A DNA stretch of 64,000 bases, taken from Limanda limanda (taxonomy: Eukaryota; Chordata; Actinopteri; Pleuronectiformes; Pleuronectidae). Shown here in pieces: positions 34,247-45,777 of this stretch. How positions within the stretch are numbered: position 1 is the stretch's first letter; every line of letters begins with the position of its first letter. Both the position numbers and the translations under genes were made by a program. The notes under the pieces were generated by a model. The model did not search any database, was not told the DNA's origin, and saw nothing but the letters and a program-made list of their open reading frames with translations. Location of the stretch: positions 22,928,400-22,992,399 of the forward strand of contig NC_083654.1 of NCBI RefSeq assembly GCF_963576545.1, written 5' to 3'.

Positions 34247-36520
34247 ATGTCAAAGAAACGCTCGAAAGGCTCCGAGATCCGGAACCCGAGGAACCCGAGG
34301 ACCCCGAGGACCCCGAGGAGCCTGAGGACCGAGGTGCAGCAGCAGCTGGCCGCGGCCGTGGAGCACATCCTCCGGCTGCTGAGGGAGCGAGGAGCCGCCG
34401 ACCCGGAGCCGCTGGAGGAGCTGGAGGAGCTGGTCCGGGTCCGGGTCCAAGCGGCCGTGGAGCGGATCTGCTCCGCCTGGAGAGCCGAGAGGGCCGGGAG
34501 GGACCCGGAGGGACCCGGGGCCGGTCCGGAGGGACCCGGGGCCGGTCCAAAGGGACCCGGGGCCGGTCCGGAGGGACCCGGGGCCGGTCCGGAGCCCGGG
34601 GCCGGGTTCAGAGCCTCCAGGGCCGGGAGGGACCCGGAGGGACCCGGGGCCGGTCCCGGTCCGGAGCCCGGGGCCGGGTTGAGAGCCTCCAGGGCCGGGA
34701 GGGACCCGGAGGGACCCGGGGAGGAGCCGCAGAGACCCGAGGCCGATCCGGAACCCGGACCCGCAGCAGAGTGGACAGGTTCGAGTCCGGAGAAGAGTTC
34801 TCTATAAAGAACATCAGTGACTGTGTACATACAGGAATCAGAAATGTAATCTGTTGATCAAGACACTTATATTTATATTTATATTTATATATATATATTT
34901 ATTTATTAGTAGCGTGAGCTGTTTCCAGGTTCTCGATGTGATTTCACTGAGTCCAGTGTTTCCTCTGCAGAGCTGTGTCTGTCCCTCGGTGTCCAGAGTC
35001 TCTCGGATGAAAGACCAGGACTGAAGGAGCCTCGGCCCAGCACCTCGTCCAGACCTGAGCCCGTCTCCGGACCTGCACCCCCCCCGGTCTCACAGGAGGA
35101 CCTGGCTGGTGAAGAGGAGGAAGAGGAGGAAGAGGAGGAGGAGAGCACGTGTCACTGCTGCCGAGTGTGTGGGAAGTCCTTCGATCGGAAAGGCTTCCTG
35201 ATGAAGCACGTGGAGAAGCACCTGCAGGAGTCTGAGTGTCTCTGTGGTCTCTGTGGAGAGCTTCTGGACTCCGGACCCGGGCTGAAGCTCCACCTCCAGA
35301 CTCACCGCGACCGCAGCCGGACCTGCGGCGTCTGCGGGAAGAAGTTCCCCTCGATCCGAGCGCAGGAGACGCACCTGAGGCTGCACACGGGAGAGAAGCC
35401 GTTCAGCTGCCAGGTCTGTGGCCGAGGCTTCAACCAGAAGGGAAACATGGTGACGCACACGCGGACGCACACGGCGGAGAAGCCCTTCAGCTGCACGGCG
35501 TGCCACAGAGACTTCAGCCACGCCGCCTCGCTGGAGCGACACATGAAGACACACGATGGACAGCTGACCTTCAGCTGCAAGATCTGCAGGGAAGCGTTTG
35601 ATAAGAACACTGAGTTGAGGCGTCACATCCGGAGCCATCAGTCCGAAGAGCGTTCTGCCACGAGGAGCGGACGCAGGAAACCCAGTCCCCCCCGCTCGCT
35701 CTGCTGCGCTGTCTGTGGCGACGCCTTTCACAATAAAGGTCACTTTGTGCAGCACGCTGAGACTCATGTGACCAGTCCTGACTGTCGCTGTGGCGTCTGC
35801 GGCGAGCAGGCCGAGTCTTCAGAGCGTCTGCAGATCCACATCCAGAGCCACCGAGAAACCAGCAACATCTGCGACATCTGTGGCCTGAGCTTCAGGGACA
35901 TGGAGGTCCACATGAAGCTGCACGCCGGCGAGAGGCCGTTCATCTGCGAGTTCTGTGGGAAGACGTTCATTGAAAACACGGTTTTGAAGAGACACATCAA
36001 GAGCCACACGGGCGGGAAGCCACGGATCTACTCCTGTGACGTCTGCAGCAAGAAGTTCACCATGAGCCAACATCTAGACGTGCACAAGAGGATCCACACC
36101 GGGGAGAAGCCCTACACCTGCAGGGTCTGCGGGAAGAACTTCCGTCAGATCGGCAACCTGGACTCCCACTCCAGGATTCACACGGGTGAGAAGCCCTTCA
36201 TCTGCAGCCTCTGTGGGAAGAGGTTCCGCCAGAAGATCTCGCTGGAGACGCACGAGAGGTTCCACAAGAAGGAGAAGCCCTTCAGCTGTCAGCTCTGCAG
36301 CAAAGGCTTCGTCCAGAAGATCGACCTGAAGAGACACATGCTGACCCACACCGGGGAGAAGCCCTACAGCTGCACCGTCTGTGGGAAGAGCTACCAGGAG
36401 AAGCGCTCTGTGGACACGCACATGAAGGTTCACACCGGAGAGCGGGCCTTCAAAGATTCACCTGGGACCCAGAGCCTGAAGCCACAGGAAGGAGCTCAGG
36501 TGGACTTCATCCAGCTGTGA
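34247..36520 (+). CDS. C2H2 zinc-finger protein, 15 fingers, Gly/Pro/Glu-rich N-terminus
   Basis: Exon 1 (34247-34778) and exon 2 (34971-36520) join in phase (G + AG = Glu) through a CAG/GTTCG donor and a TCCTCTGCAG acceptor, giving 693 residues. The N-terminus is basic, then has helical LLRERGAADPEPLEELEEL and VRVQAAVERICSAWRA segments that resemble the leader of fish tandem zinc-finger genes, then a tandem GPEGPGA-type repeat (about residues 85-165). A poly-Glu run precedes the fingers. Fifteen C-x2-C...H-x3-H fingers occupy about residues 239-675, with TGEKPF/Y linkers mainly in the last five. The ninth (CDICGLSFRDMEV) is three residues short and may not fold. A likely nuclear DNA-binding regulator; target unknown. 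The last 50 coding bases are duplicated just after the stop. Confidence 0.85.
34500..34740. repeat. GC-rich tandem repeat in zinc-finger exon 1
   Basis: Repeats of GGACCCGGAGGGACCCGGGG and CCGGTCCGGA with two copies of a longer unit carrying GAGCCTCCAGGGCCGGGAGG. Several frames on both strands stay open across it. Confidence 0.85.
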
Positions 36521-36570
36521 AGAGCCTGAAGCCACAGGAAGGAGCTCAGGTGGACTTCATCCAGCTGTGA
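36471..36570. repeat. Exact 50-bp tandem duplication across a stop codon
   Basis: 36471-36520 and 36521-36570 are identical, beginning AGAGCCTGAAGCCACAGGAA and ending CCAGCTGTGA; a third copy starts at 36571 and decays after about 11 bases. Confidence 0.95.
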
Positions 36571-36821
36571 AGAGCCTGAAGGCCACGCCAGCAACATCCC
36601 ATCAGCCACTGGGACGGCTCGGTGCAGGGGGGGGGGCAAAAGTTCTGCACACAAATGCAATGTGAATGTAAAAATGTTCTGTAAAGTGCTTGGAGACCAT
36701 CTACTCATCTTTAAACGTCTTCTTCCACTAAATTAGTCCCAGAAGCTGAATTTACTCTGAATTAACAATTTCTGTCTAATTCTGAACGTTGGTTCCTGGT
36801 CTGTTTCACAGCAGGAATAGG

Positions 36822-36975
36822 GGTCAGAACCAGGGTCAGAACCAGGGAACAGAACCAGGGAACAGAACCAGGGTCAGAACCAGGGAACAGAACCAGGGAC
36901 CAGAACCAGGGAACAGAACCAGGGAACAGAACCAGGGTCAGAACCAGGGAACAGAACCAGGGAACAGAACCAGTG
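36822..36975. repeat. AGAACCAGGG minisatellite
   Basis: About a dozen short units of 12-13 bp, AACCAGGGAACAG alternating with AACCAGGGTCAG. Confidence 0.9.
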
Positions 36976-38057
36976 TCAGAATCATGTGACTGGAGAAACC
37001 TCTGGCAAACGCTTTGGAGTTCAATGGTTTCATGGTTCTTCAGAATCTCCAGTTTAGTTCCTGTGGTTCTGTAAATCTAATTTCTACTGAGAGAACAATC
37101 AATCAAACATTCGGTGTAATATACAGTTTCTGGGCTTCTTGTATCTGTAAGGACCTGAAGGGGCCAGTAGGGGGCCTCAGAGCATCACAGAGTGGAGGGA
37201 ACTGGAAGGTTTAACCTCTCAGGTGAAGTTAAAGGTTCGACTGAAGATGAACTGATGAATATTACATCCCAAGTAAATCCTGGAATGTCAATAAAGATGG
37301 AGGAAACGAAAGCCCCCCCCCTCCTGGTGTCTGGAGGCCATCACCCTCCTCCTCCATGTTAGCAGATGGGACACGGACCAAACTCAAATATCTAAGTAGA
37401 CGTTAAATAAATGTTTGTCAAAGATGTTTCTGTCATTTCAGGTCGTTCTTATCTCACTGATGTTTGTTCAAGTGTTTCTGATCCGTTTGGTTTTAGTTCT
37501 TTATTTGATAATAATTCAATCTATAAAACTCCTTTGTAGAAACCAGAGGACGCTTTACATTTGTCGATGGGAACAAAAGGGAAAAGAAAGTGATTAATCA
37601 CATAAACATAAACAGCAGTAAAGGCCGAGTGGAGCGTGACCTGAGACCAGAGGCTCAGTCTGTAGTGAACAGCGTTCTACAGGGAGGGACAGAGGACACA
37701 GTTTCACCTGTAATGGAGTATTTCTACTTTACTGTCCTGGTACTTTCACTTGTACTGGAGTATTTCTACTCTACTGTCTTGGTACTTTATCTTCAGTAAA
37801 TGATCTGACTTCTTCTTCCACCACTGGTGTGTGTTGTTGCTTATACTTTAGTACTGGTGTAACGTGTACTCCTGACAGTATTCTACAGTATTAGCACTTT
37901 GGTTTGCTCGCCGTCTTCCCGTCCAGCAGGGGTCGCTGCTGGCTCTGAACGCGGTGTCTCTGTTTACCTTCCGCTGGCTGTCTTTGTCCGCTCGGAGACT
38001 CGAGCTGTGCAGACCGGAGGACCGGAGGACCGGAGGAGGACCAGAGCACCGGAGGAC
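36976..38057. other. Intergenic region and 5' UTR of second zinc-finger gene
   Basis: An AATAAA near 37288 could serve the gene at 34247. From about 37915 the sequence is nearly identical to 43715-43810 (CAGCAGGGGTCGCTGCTGGC and onward), the shared 5' part of two tandem genes. Nothing else recognised. Confidence 0.5.
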
Positions 38058-41000
38058 ATGTCCCCCTTTTCGCCCCTGCGGGTGTCGCTCCAGCAGCGGA
38101 TCCTCTCGGCCGCTGAGCACTTCCTGCTGCAGCTGGAGGAAGCAGAAGAAGCGGCTCGAGTCCCGGCGCTGAGAGCGATGCTCACCGAGCGGCTAACGGC
38201 GGAGATCGTCGCTGTGTTGGAGGAAACCGTGGCGGAGTGGGAGGAGCGAGTGGAGCGGTCCCAGCGGGAGGTCTGCCGCCAGAGGAGGCTGCTGGAGGCC
38301 GTGATGAAGCCCGAGGTCCGGCTGCACCGAGCAGGTCAGTAGAGGGGGAAGCTAACAAGAGCTAGCATCTGCTCTGCTAACAGGCTCTGAACTACGATCA
38401 GGATTCTGGGTCAGAGGTCAACGTCAGGTTTCAGAGTCTTCAGTCAGTTGTGGTAAATCACCATGGTAACGCTGAGCAGCTGACCTGCTCCAGGTGACGT
38501 TGGAGATAAGAGATCAGACAGTTTAAAGCTCCGCCCACTGACCACTCACCTCCTTTGAACCATGACATCGTGTTCTCAGAGGATCTGCTGGTGTGGTTCG
38601 AGTCTCTGAGGAGGACCAGGGTCTTCAGAGGAGGACCGGGGTCTTCAGAGGAGGACCAGGGTCTCAGAGGAGGACCAGGGTCTTCAGAGGAGGACCAGGG
38701 TCTTCAGAGGAGGACCAGGGTCTTCAGAGGAGGAGGACCAGGGTCTTCAGAGGAGGAGGACCAGGGTCTTCAGAGGAGGAGGACCGGGGTCTTCAGAGGA
38801 GGACCGGGGTCTTCAGAGGAGGAGGACCGGGGTCTTCAGAGGAGGACCGGGGTCTTCTGAGGAGGACCGGGGTCTTCAGAGGAGGACCGGGGTCTCAGAG
38901 GAGGACCGGGGTCTCAGAGGAGGAGGACCAGGGTCTCAGAGGAGGAGGACCAGGGTCTTCAGAGACCCGTGAGATCCTCTGAGCTCCTCTGATGAGCTCC
39001 TGAAGGATCTAGATTCTCCTCAGAGGATGAACCTCTTTCAGCTGCTGGAGCCCAACAGAACCAGCCTGACCCGTAAAGTGCTCCCAGTCCCACAGAACCA
39101 GTCTGACCCGTAAAGTGCTCCCAGTCCCACAGAACCAGCCTGACCAGTAAAGTGCTCCCAGTCCCACAGACTGCAGCTGCTTCACTGGTTCTGATGGTGT
39201 TAGTGGAGGAGAACCTCACGTACTTTTATACTCTGATCCTTTAAGTCGCTTCATCCTGTGTGATAAATGTTTATTTGGGGGACAGATAGTTTCCAGACTT
39301 TTCTTTCTTCAGATCCTGAGGAGCAGAGATGATGCTTGTGAGGTTTTCATTTCTTTATTTTGTCTTTGTGAAGGTAGAGAGTTCAAACAGAATCCTCTTT
39401 TTGTTATGTTAAAAACATTTAAACCTCGCTGGCCCTGCATGTAAAGGACGAAACATTTGAACCACTTCTCTTTTTATCCTCTAGCTTGAGTCAAACTTCT
39501 GCTTCTCTTGTGCTGCTGCGTCAGTTTCTGACTTGCAGGGTTTACAGAGAAACACGTTGTTGGTCCCGAGCTTCAGACGATCGTGGCCGATTCTATTTGC
39601 TTGAGTTTCTCTTCAGGTGAATTTGAGCTTCGACTCGACGCAGCCGTCTTCCTTCCTGAAGAAGATGTTTTGTGGTGATAAGAGCCGAATGTGTCAGGTG
39701 AGGTGAAAATGATCACATGACCTGCAGCAGAGGTGCCAGGTCACTTCCTGTGTGTGTCTGCCCCCCCGGCTGGTCACCTCTCACCTGAACCAGGAGGAGG
39801 ATCTGATGCTGAGATGTTCAGCACAAACACAAACTCTGGAGACGAGTTTCTGGATTTTAGCTGCAGGTTTGAAATCAGCTTCACCAACTCACTGACTTCC
39901 ACTCGCTCTGCTCTGTTAGTCACCGACTTTGTTTATTTGGCCTCAAAACAAGAAACTCAAACCGAACAACCTCAACTTCTCTGTTTCCTGAATTCTGTCG
40001 TTCAAAAATCACAACATTTGACATTAAACTACTTAACACAACTTTTTAAAAACAGTTCAAGAATCTCTCAAATGATAAACATGTGCATTTGTGTTTCAGT
40101 GTGTCGGGCAGACGTCCAGCAGCTGGTGCTGAGTAGAGCTGAGGTTCCCTCTGAGCAGTGGAGCCCCCTGGTGGACCAGGAGGACCCCCCCCACATTAAA
40201 GAGGAACAGGAGGAACCGTGGACCAATCAGGAGGGAGAGCAGCTGGAGGAGGCGGACATCAAGTTCACATTGAATCCTGTCGCTGTGAAGAGTGAAGAAG
40301 ATGAGGAGACACCTCAGTCGTCACAGCTTCATCAGAGTCAGACTGAGGAGAACAGAGCGAACTGTGGAGGACCAGAACCAGAACCAGAACCCTCAGGTCC
40401 TGAGGGACATTTACAACCTGTTAGTGAAGATAATTCTTTAGTTTCTACGGAAACTGATGAAAGTGACTGTGATTGGACACACTCCAATGGAGATGAGTCA
40501 GCGAACGAGGACGATCCAAACTGTGAAGCAGCTGAAAGCGATGCAGGACCTTCAGAGAAGGAGAGACCCTTCCCCTGCTCCTACTGCGGGAAGAGATTCA
40601 GCCTGAAGGGAAACCTGAACAGACACATCCGAGACCACACGGGCGAGAGGCCGTTCCCCTGCTCAGGTTGTGACAAATCCTTTAAGGACAGCGGCTCGCT
40701 GACGGCTCATATGAGGTGTCACACAGGAGAGCAGCCGTACAGCTGCTTGTTCTGTGGGAAGAACTTTAGTGGGAGGGGAAACATGACGAGACACATGAGG
40801 ATCCACACAGGAGAGAAACCATTCACCTGCTCAGTGTGTAACAAGAGCTTTCATGTGAAGGAACACCTCAACAGACATATGAAGTATCACACAGGGGAGA
40901 AGCCTTTCAACTGCTCCATCTGCGGGAAAGGTTGTGCTCAGAAAACGGACCTGAAGAAACACATGAGAGTTCACACGGGAGAGAAGCCGTTCAGCTGTCC

Positions 41001-41352
41001 CTTCTGTGGAAAGTGCTGTGCTGAAAAAGGAGACCTGACCAAACACATGAGAGTTCACACGGGAGAGAAACCGTTCAGCTGCAGCGTGTGTGGTAAAAGT
41101 TGTGCTCAAAAGGGAAGTCTGAAGATCCACATGAGGATCCACACGGGAGAGAAGCCTTTCAGCTGCTCGGTCTGCGGCAAATGTTTCACCGTCACAGGAC
41201 ATCTGAAGAGACACATGAAGCTTCATGTCTCAGAAGGTCAGGGGAACCAGGCTGAAGATCTCATCCACTCAGGCACAGCACAGCAGCAAGTGGAAGCTGA
41301 TGAACCAGGGAACACGTCGGGTTGCTCCCTCACTGCAGAGGACAGATGTTAG
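38058..41352 (+). CDS. C2H2 zinc-finger protein, 8 fingers
   Basis: Two exons, 38058-38334 and 40112-41352, join in phase (G + AC = Asp, giving [14 protein letters not shown]) for 505 residues. Exon 1 is a helical leader ([20 protein letters not shown]) found in many fish tandem zinc-finger genes. Exon 2 begins with an acidic section ([20 protein letters not shown] and [16 protein letters not shown]), then eight C2H2 fingers (about 248-470) with TGEKPF linkers. Fingers five to seven carry extra cysteines ([21 protein letters not shown]) where a Phe usually sits. An open frame upstream of 40112 back to 39733 is intron read-through. A probable nuclear DNA-binding protein; targets unknown. Confidence 0.88.
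38610..38970. repeat. GGACCAGGGTCTTCAGAGGA minisatellite in zinc-finger intron
   Basis: About 17 imperfect copies of 17-23 bp (GAGGACCRGGGTCTTCAGAG), with extra GGA triplets in some units. Confidence 0.9.
39054..39168. repeat. 37-bp tandem repeat, three units
   Basis: Three copies of a unit starting CAGAACCAGCCTGACC and ending GTGCTCCCAGTCCCA. Confidence 0.8.
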
Positions 41353-42338
41353 AGATACAAGAACATCCCTCAGTCCAGTGGATTCCTCCACCAAAACCCC
41401 ATGGTCCTTCAACATCACACACACTCCTGAAAGTCAGTCCACTACATATTTCAGATTTTATTCATCGTCCATGAATTATTTTCCGAGACATCAACACAAG
41501 AGTAACAAACAAGTTTTATCTCTGTTCCAGCTGCATCTCTGGATCTTCACTGGAGGATCACACTCAGTTCCTCCTCCTCCTCCTGAGCTCCTGCATGGAG
41601 TCTGATCCCAGGAGCAGAGGGAACAGCAGAGGAGCCTCCACTGATTCACTGGGGGGGGTGGGGGGGGGGGGCACAAACATGAAGGAACTAAAACAAATGT
41701 CTCAGGTGAAGAAGTGCTGACACACACGAAGAAGACACAGACAAAGATGTGAAGAGAGTTTGTGGAGATCAGAGCTGACGACGTGAGGTGATGTGAACAT
41801 GATCACATGACCTCTGCAGCAGAGGGAACAGGTCACTTCCTGTGTGTGTCTGCCCCCCCGGCTGCTCCACCTCTCACCTGAGCCATGAGGAGGATCTGAT
41901 GCTGAACGAGTCTGTGCTGAGATGTTCAGCTGTGAGAAGATTCTCTGGATCTGACCTGGAGTCTGGAACAGTTTTGGAGAAAGGGAGAAGGGAATCTGAC
42001 TCCGCCCCCTGGTCTGGATGTGCATTAAAGTATAATGAGTTCATCTCTGATCAATAAAACATCCGTCAGACAACATGATGAAGCACATCTTCCCAAACAG
42101 GTGTTTATCTTTACAATGACTCAAACATAGATTATCTTAAGATGGGACTTAAATACAAAAACAACTAACAATAAACTGTCTCCAAACTAAATGTTTTCAT
42201 AATCTATCCAAAAGTCAATAAATATAATAACAACTTAACTTCATAATTAAGCAAAAACAGAAGAAAACATTGTGAAAATAAAATGGCCACTCCTACTTTC
42301 AAATGAAAGCTGCAGGTTTCTCACGTGTCTCTGGGCAA
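41353..42338. other. Intergenic DNA with a duplicated intron segment
   Basis: 41795-41925 resembles 39705-39815 (shared GGTCACTTCCTGTGTGTGTC and GAGGATCTGATGCTGA), a duplicated piece of zinc-finger intron. G-runs at 41651-41670. No gene recognised. Confidence 0.5.
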
Positions 42339-42635
42339 ACAGCTGGATGGTTGGAGGAGGCGGAGCTCGAAACAGCTGGATGGATGGAGGAGGAGGAGCT
42401 CCAAACAGCTGGATGGTTGGAGGAGGAGGAGCTCCAAACAGCTGGATGGTTGGAGGAGGAGGAGCTCCAATCAGCTGGATGGTTGGAGGAGGAGGAGCTC
42501 CAATCAGCTGGATGGTTGGAGGAGGAGGAGCTCCAAACAGCTGGATGGTTGGAGGAGGAGGAGCTCCAAACAGCTGAATGGTTGGAGGAGGAGGAGCTCC
42601 AATCAGCTGGATGGTTGGAGGAGGCGGAGCTCCAA
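42339..42635. repeat. 33-bp minisatellite, nine units
   Basis: Nine contiguous 33-bp units (ACAGCTGGATGGTTGGAGGA followed by GGAGGAGCTCCAA). The length is a multiple of three, so all three plus-strand frames remain open; no evidence of coding. Confidence 0.92.
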
Positions 42636-43714
42636 TCAGCTGTCAGGGCTCCTCAAGGTCCACCAATCAGAGGCGGTCCTGGCACAGACGTGTTGCATCA
42701 TCAGGTGCGTTGGACAGTTCCTCTTCATCGTCGCCTCAGAGACGATGAAGAACCACGATCACGGAGAACTTTGTTTCAGCTGAAGATTAAAACTGTAAAG
42801 TGACAGAAGAAGAAAATTCATCACATGGTCGTTGGAGAGAAACACTTTTATCTGTTGTTAAATTGATGAATGACCTGTTCGTATATTGATGACGTGTGTC
42901 AGTTTATGCCAAATGTTCTGTGTGTGTGTGTGTCTGTGTCTGTGTGTGTCTGTGTGTGTCTGTGTGCGTGTTCTCTTCAACTCGTTCATGTGTTAAAAAC
43001 AATGACAACATGCACTGAAACGCGTCGCTTAAGATAAGAATTATGAAATATTATTGTTAATTAAATACTATAATGCAACTGAAGTCAAAGTAGAAAACAC
43101 AATAGGTGATTATTTATTTGTCCGAGTTCTTTTCAGTGTGAGAACAAATCCCAGATTAGAAAACATTGCTGAATGTCACAATTTCATGAAAAGTGTGTAA
43201 GTGTGTTTTAAGTAGAAATGTGTTTTTCAGAACAGTCGTTGGAAGAGTTGAGCTGTTGTTATTCAGCTGTGACGTCATTCAGAGCTGCAGGGTTTCCTGG
43301 GGCCGTCACGTGGGTCCATCAGCTCTGATTCCTCCAATCACACGACTCTAGAAAAGTGTCAACATTTAGTGAGAAGAGGAGAACGAGTCCAAACCTGAAG
43401 GATCTGAATGTTATGAACTTTCCAACTTTAAAGTTTAATAACAGACACAAATAAAGTCAAAGTTTTTCATGAAACAACTGAATGTAAGAATTCAAATGAC
43501 TCTCATCCACTGAACTGTCCATGTTTGAATGTTAAGTGATAATTATGACTTCTGTGTAGTGGACTCGTCATCAGGCATCGGGATGATGTCATCACACTTT
43601 ATCTGATATGATACTGACTGTCACATGACATGTCGTGTGACGCATTTCATAAACGGTAGAAACTTTACTGCAGTTGATACACGGGGCGGCCATCGACACA
43701 TGTTCACGTCCCGT
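42636..43714. other. Intergenic DNA, no gene seen
   Basis: A GT-rich stretch at 42917-42970; otherwise unique, with no recognised feature. Confidence 0.4.
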
Positions 43715-43804
43715 CCAGCAGGGGTCGCTGCTGGCTCTGAACGCGGTGTCTCTGTTTACCTGAAGCTGGCTGTCTTTGTCCGCTCGGAGACTCGAGCTGT
43801 GCAG

Positions 43805-44004
43805 ACCGGAGGAGACAGGAGGACCGGAGGACCAGAGGACAGGAAGAGGGCAGGAGGAGGACCGGAGGACAGGAGGAGACAGGAGGACCGGAGGAGACAG
43901 GAGGAGGCAGGAGGAGGACCGGAGGACCGGAAGAGCACCGGAGCACCGGAGGAGACAGGAGGACCGGAGGACCGGAGCACCGGAGCACCGGAGGACCGGA
44001 GGAC
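43805..44004. repeat. GGAGGACCGGAGGA minisatellite in the 5' UTR of the HMG-box fusion gene
   Basis: Purine-rich units (GGAGGACCGGAG, GGAGACAGGAGG) ending at the ATG. The paralogous site before 38058 has only a short version. Confidence 0.85.
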
Positions 44005-45679
44005 ATGTCCCCCTTTTCGCCCCTGCGGGTGTCGCTCCAGCAGCGGATCCTCTCGGCCGCTGAGCACTTCCTGCTGCAGCTGGAGGAAGCAGAAGAAGCG
44101 GCTCGAGTCCCGGCGCTGAGAGCGATGCTCACCGAGCGGCTAACGGCGGAGATCGTCGCTGTGTTGGAGGAAACCGTGGCGGAGTGGGAGGAGCGAGTGG
44201 AGCGGTCCCAGCGGGAGGTCTGCCGCCAGAGGAGGCTGCTGGAGGCCGTGATGAAGCCCGAGGTCCGGCTAACAAGAGCAGGTCAGTAGAGGGGGAGCCA
44301 GAGCTAGCTGAGCTAACTGAGCTAGGGGAGCTAACTGCTGCTATGTGGTTGCTAAGCTAGTGGAGCTAAGGTGCTATGTGGTTGCTAAGCTAGTGGAGCT
44401 AAGGTGCTATGTGGTTGCTAAGCTAGTGAAGCTAAGGTGCTATGTGGTTGCTAAGCTAGGGGAGCTAACTGCTGCTATGTGGTTGCTAAGTTAGTGGAGC
44501 TAAGGTGCTATGTGGTTGCTAAGCTAGTGGAGCTAAGGTGCTATGTGGTTGCTAAGCTAGTGAAGCTAAGGTGCTATGTGGTTGCTAAGCTAGTGAAGCT
44601 AAGGTGCTATGTGGTTGCTAAGCTAGTGGAGCTAGCTGCTGCTACATGTTGTGTTACATGTTTCTGAAGCTGAACTGTGAAACAATGCGAGTTGTGTAAC
44701 TGATGACATTATGTGTGCCTAGTGGAATATGAACCACAATGCATTGCAGTTTGAGTCTCATGTATATTTTGAGAGGAATCTTCTGGACGGAGCTTTGAAG
44801 TGTTTTCTCACTCGCTCGTTTCTAACCAATAAAAAACAAGATATCTCTGTTCAGCAAAATCTTTAGATCCTCAGTGTTTTTATTTCAGAGCTGGAGATTA
44901 TTGTTTTAAACAATCGCACGTTGTTCAAGGACTTCGCTGGAGTGTCTTCAAAAGGGGGGGCTCTGTCTCATGTCTATGTGGTCAGAGATCAAAGGAGGCT
45001 TTGATGTCTTAGGCAGTTGAAAGATGAAAGAATCTCTCTCCCCTCTTTCTCTGTCTCTCTCTGTGTCTCTGTCTCTGTGTGTCTCTGACTCTGTCTCCCT
45101 ATGTGTCTGTCTCTGTGTGTCTGTCTCTGTGTGTGTGTCTCTCGCTCTGTGTCTCTGTCTCTCTCTTTGTCAGAGATCAAAGGAGGCTTTGATGTCTTAG
45201 GCAGTTGAAAGATTCTCTCTCTCCCCTCTCTTTCTCTGTCTCTATCTGTGTGTGTGTGTGTGTGTCTATGTCTCTGTGTGTGTGTGTCTCTGTCTCTCTC
45301 TTTGTGTCTCTGTCTCTCTCTGTGTCTCTGTCTCTTTCTGTGTCTCTCTCTTTGGCAGAGATCAAAGGAGGCTTTGATGTTTTTTAGATGAAAGATTCTC
45401 TCTCTCCCCTCTCTCTCTTTATCTGTCTCTGTGTGTGTGTGTGTGTGTGTGTCTCTCTCTGTGTCTCTGAATGTCTCTGTGTCTTTGTCTCTGTCTGTGT
45501 GTGTCTGTGTGTGTGTGTGTCTCTGTCTCTCTCCGTGTCTCTGTCTCTCTCTTTGTGTCTCTGTCTCTCTGTGTCTCTGTCTCTTTCTGTGTCTCTCACT
45601 TTGGCAGAGATCAAAGGAGGCTTTGATGTTTTTTAGTTGAAAGATGAAAGATTCTCTCTCTCCCTTCTCTCTCTTTATC

Positions 45680-45777
<98 letters not shown>

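Noticed and set aside
34183..34857. Alternative Pro/Gly/Ser-rich ORFs on both strands over zinc-finger exon 1
   Set aside because: Shadows of the GC-rich repeat; only the frame from 34247 fits the splice phase and leader helices.
39733..40111. N-terminal extension of the 8-finger protein from an upstream ATG
   Set aside because: The acceptor at 40111 and the phase match with exon 38058-38334 reproduce the family N-terminus; the extension is intron sequence.
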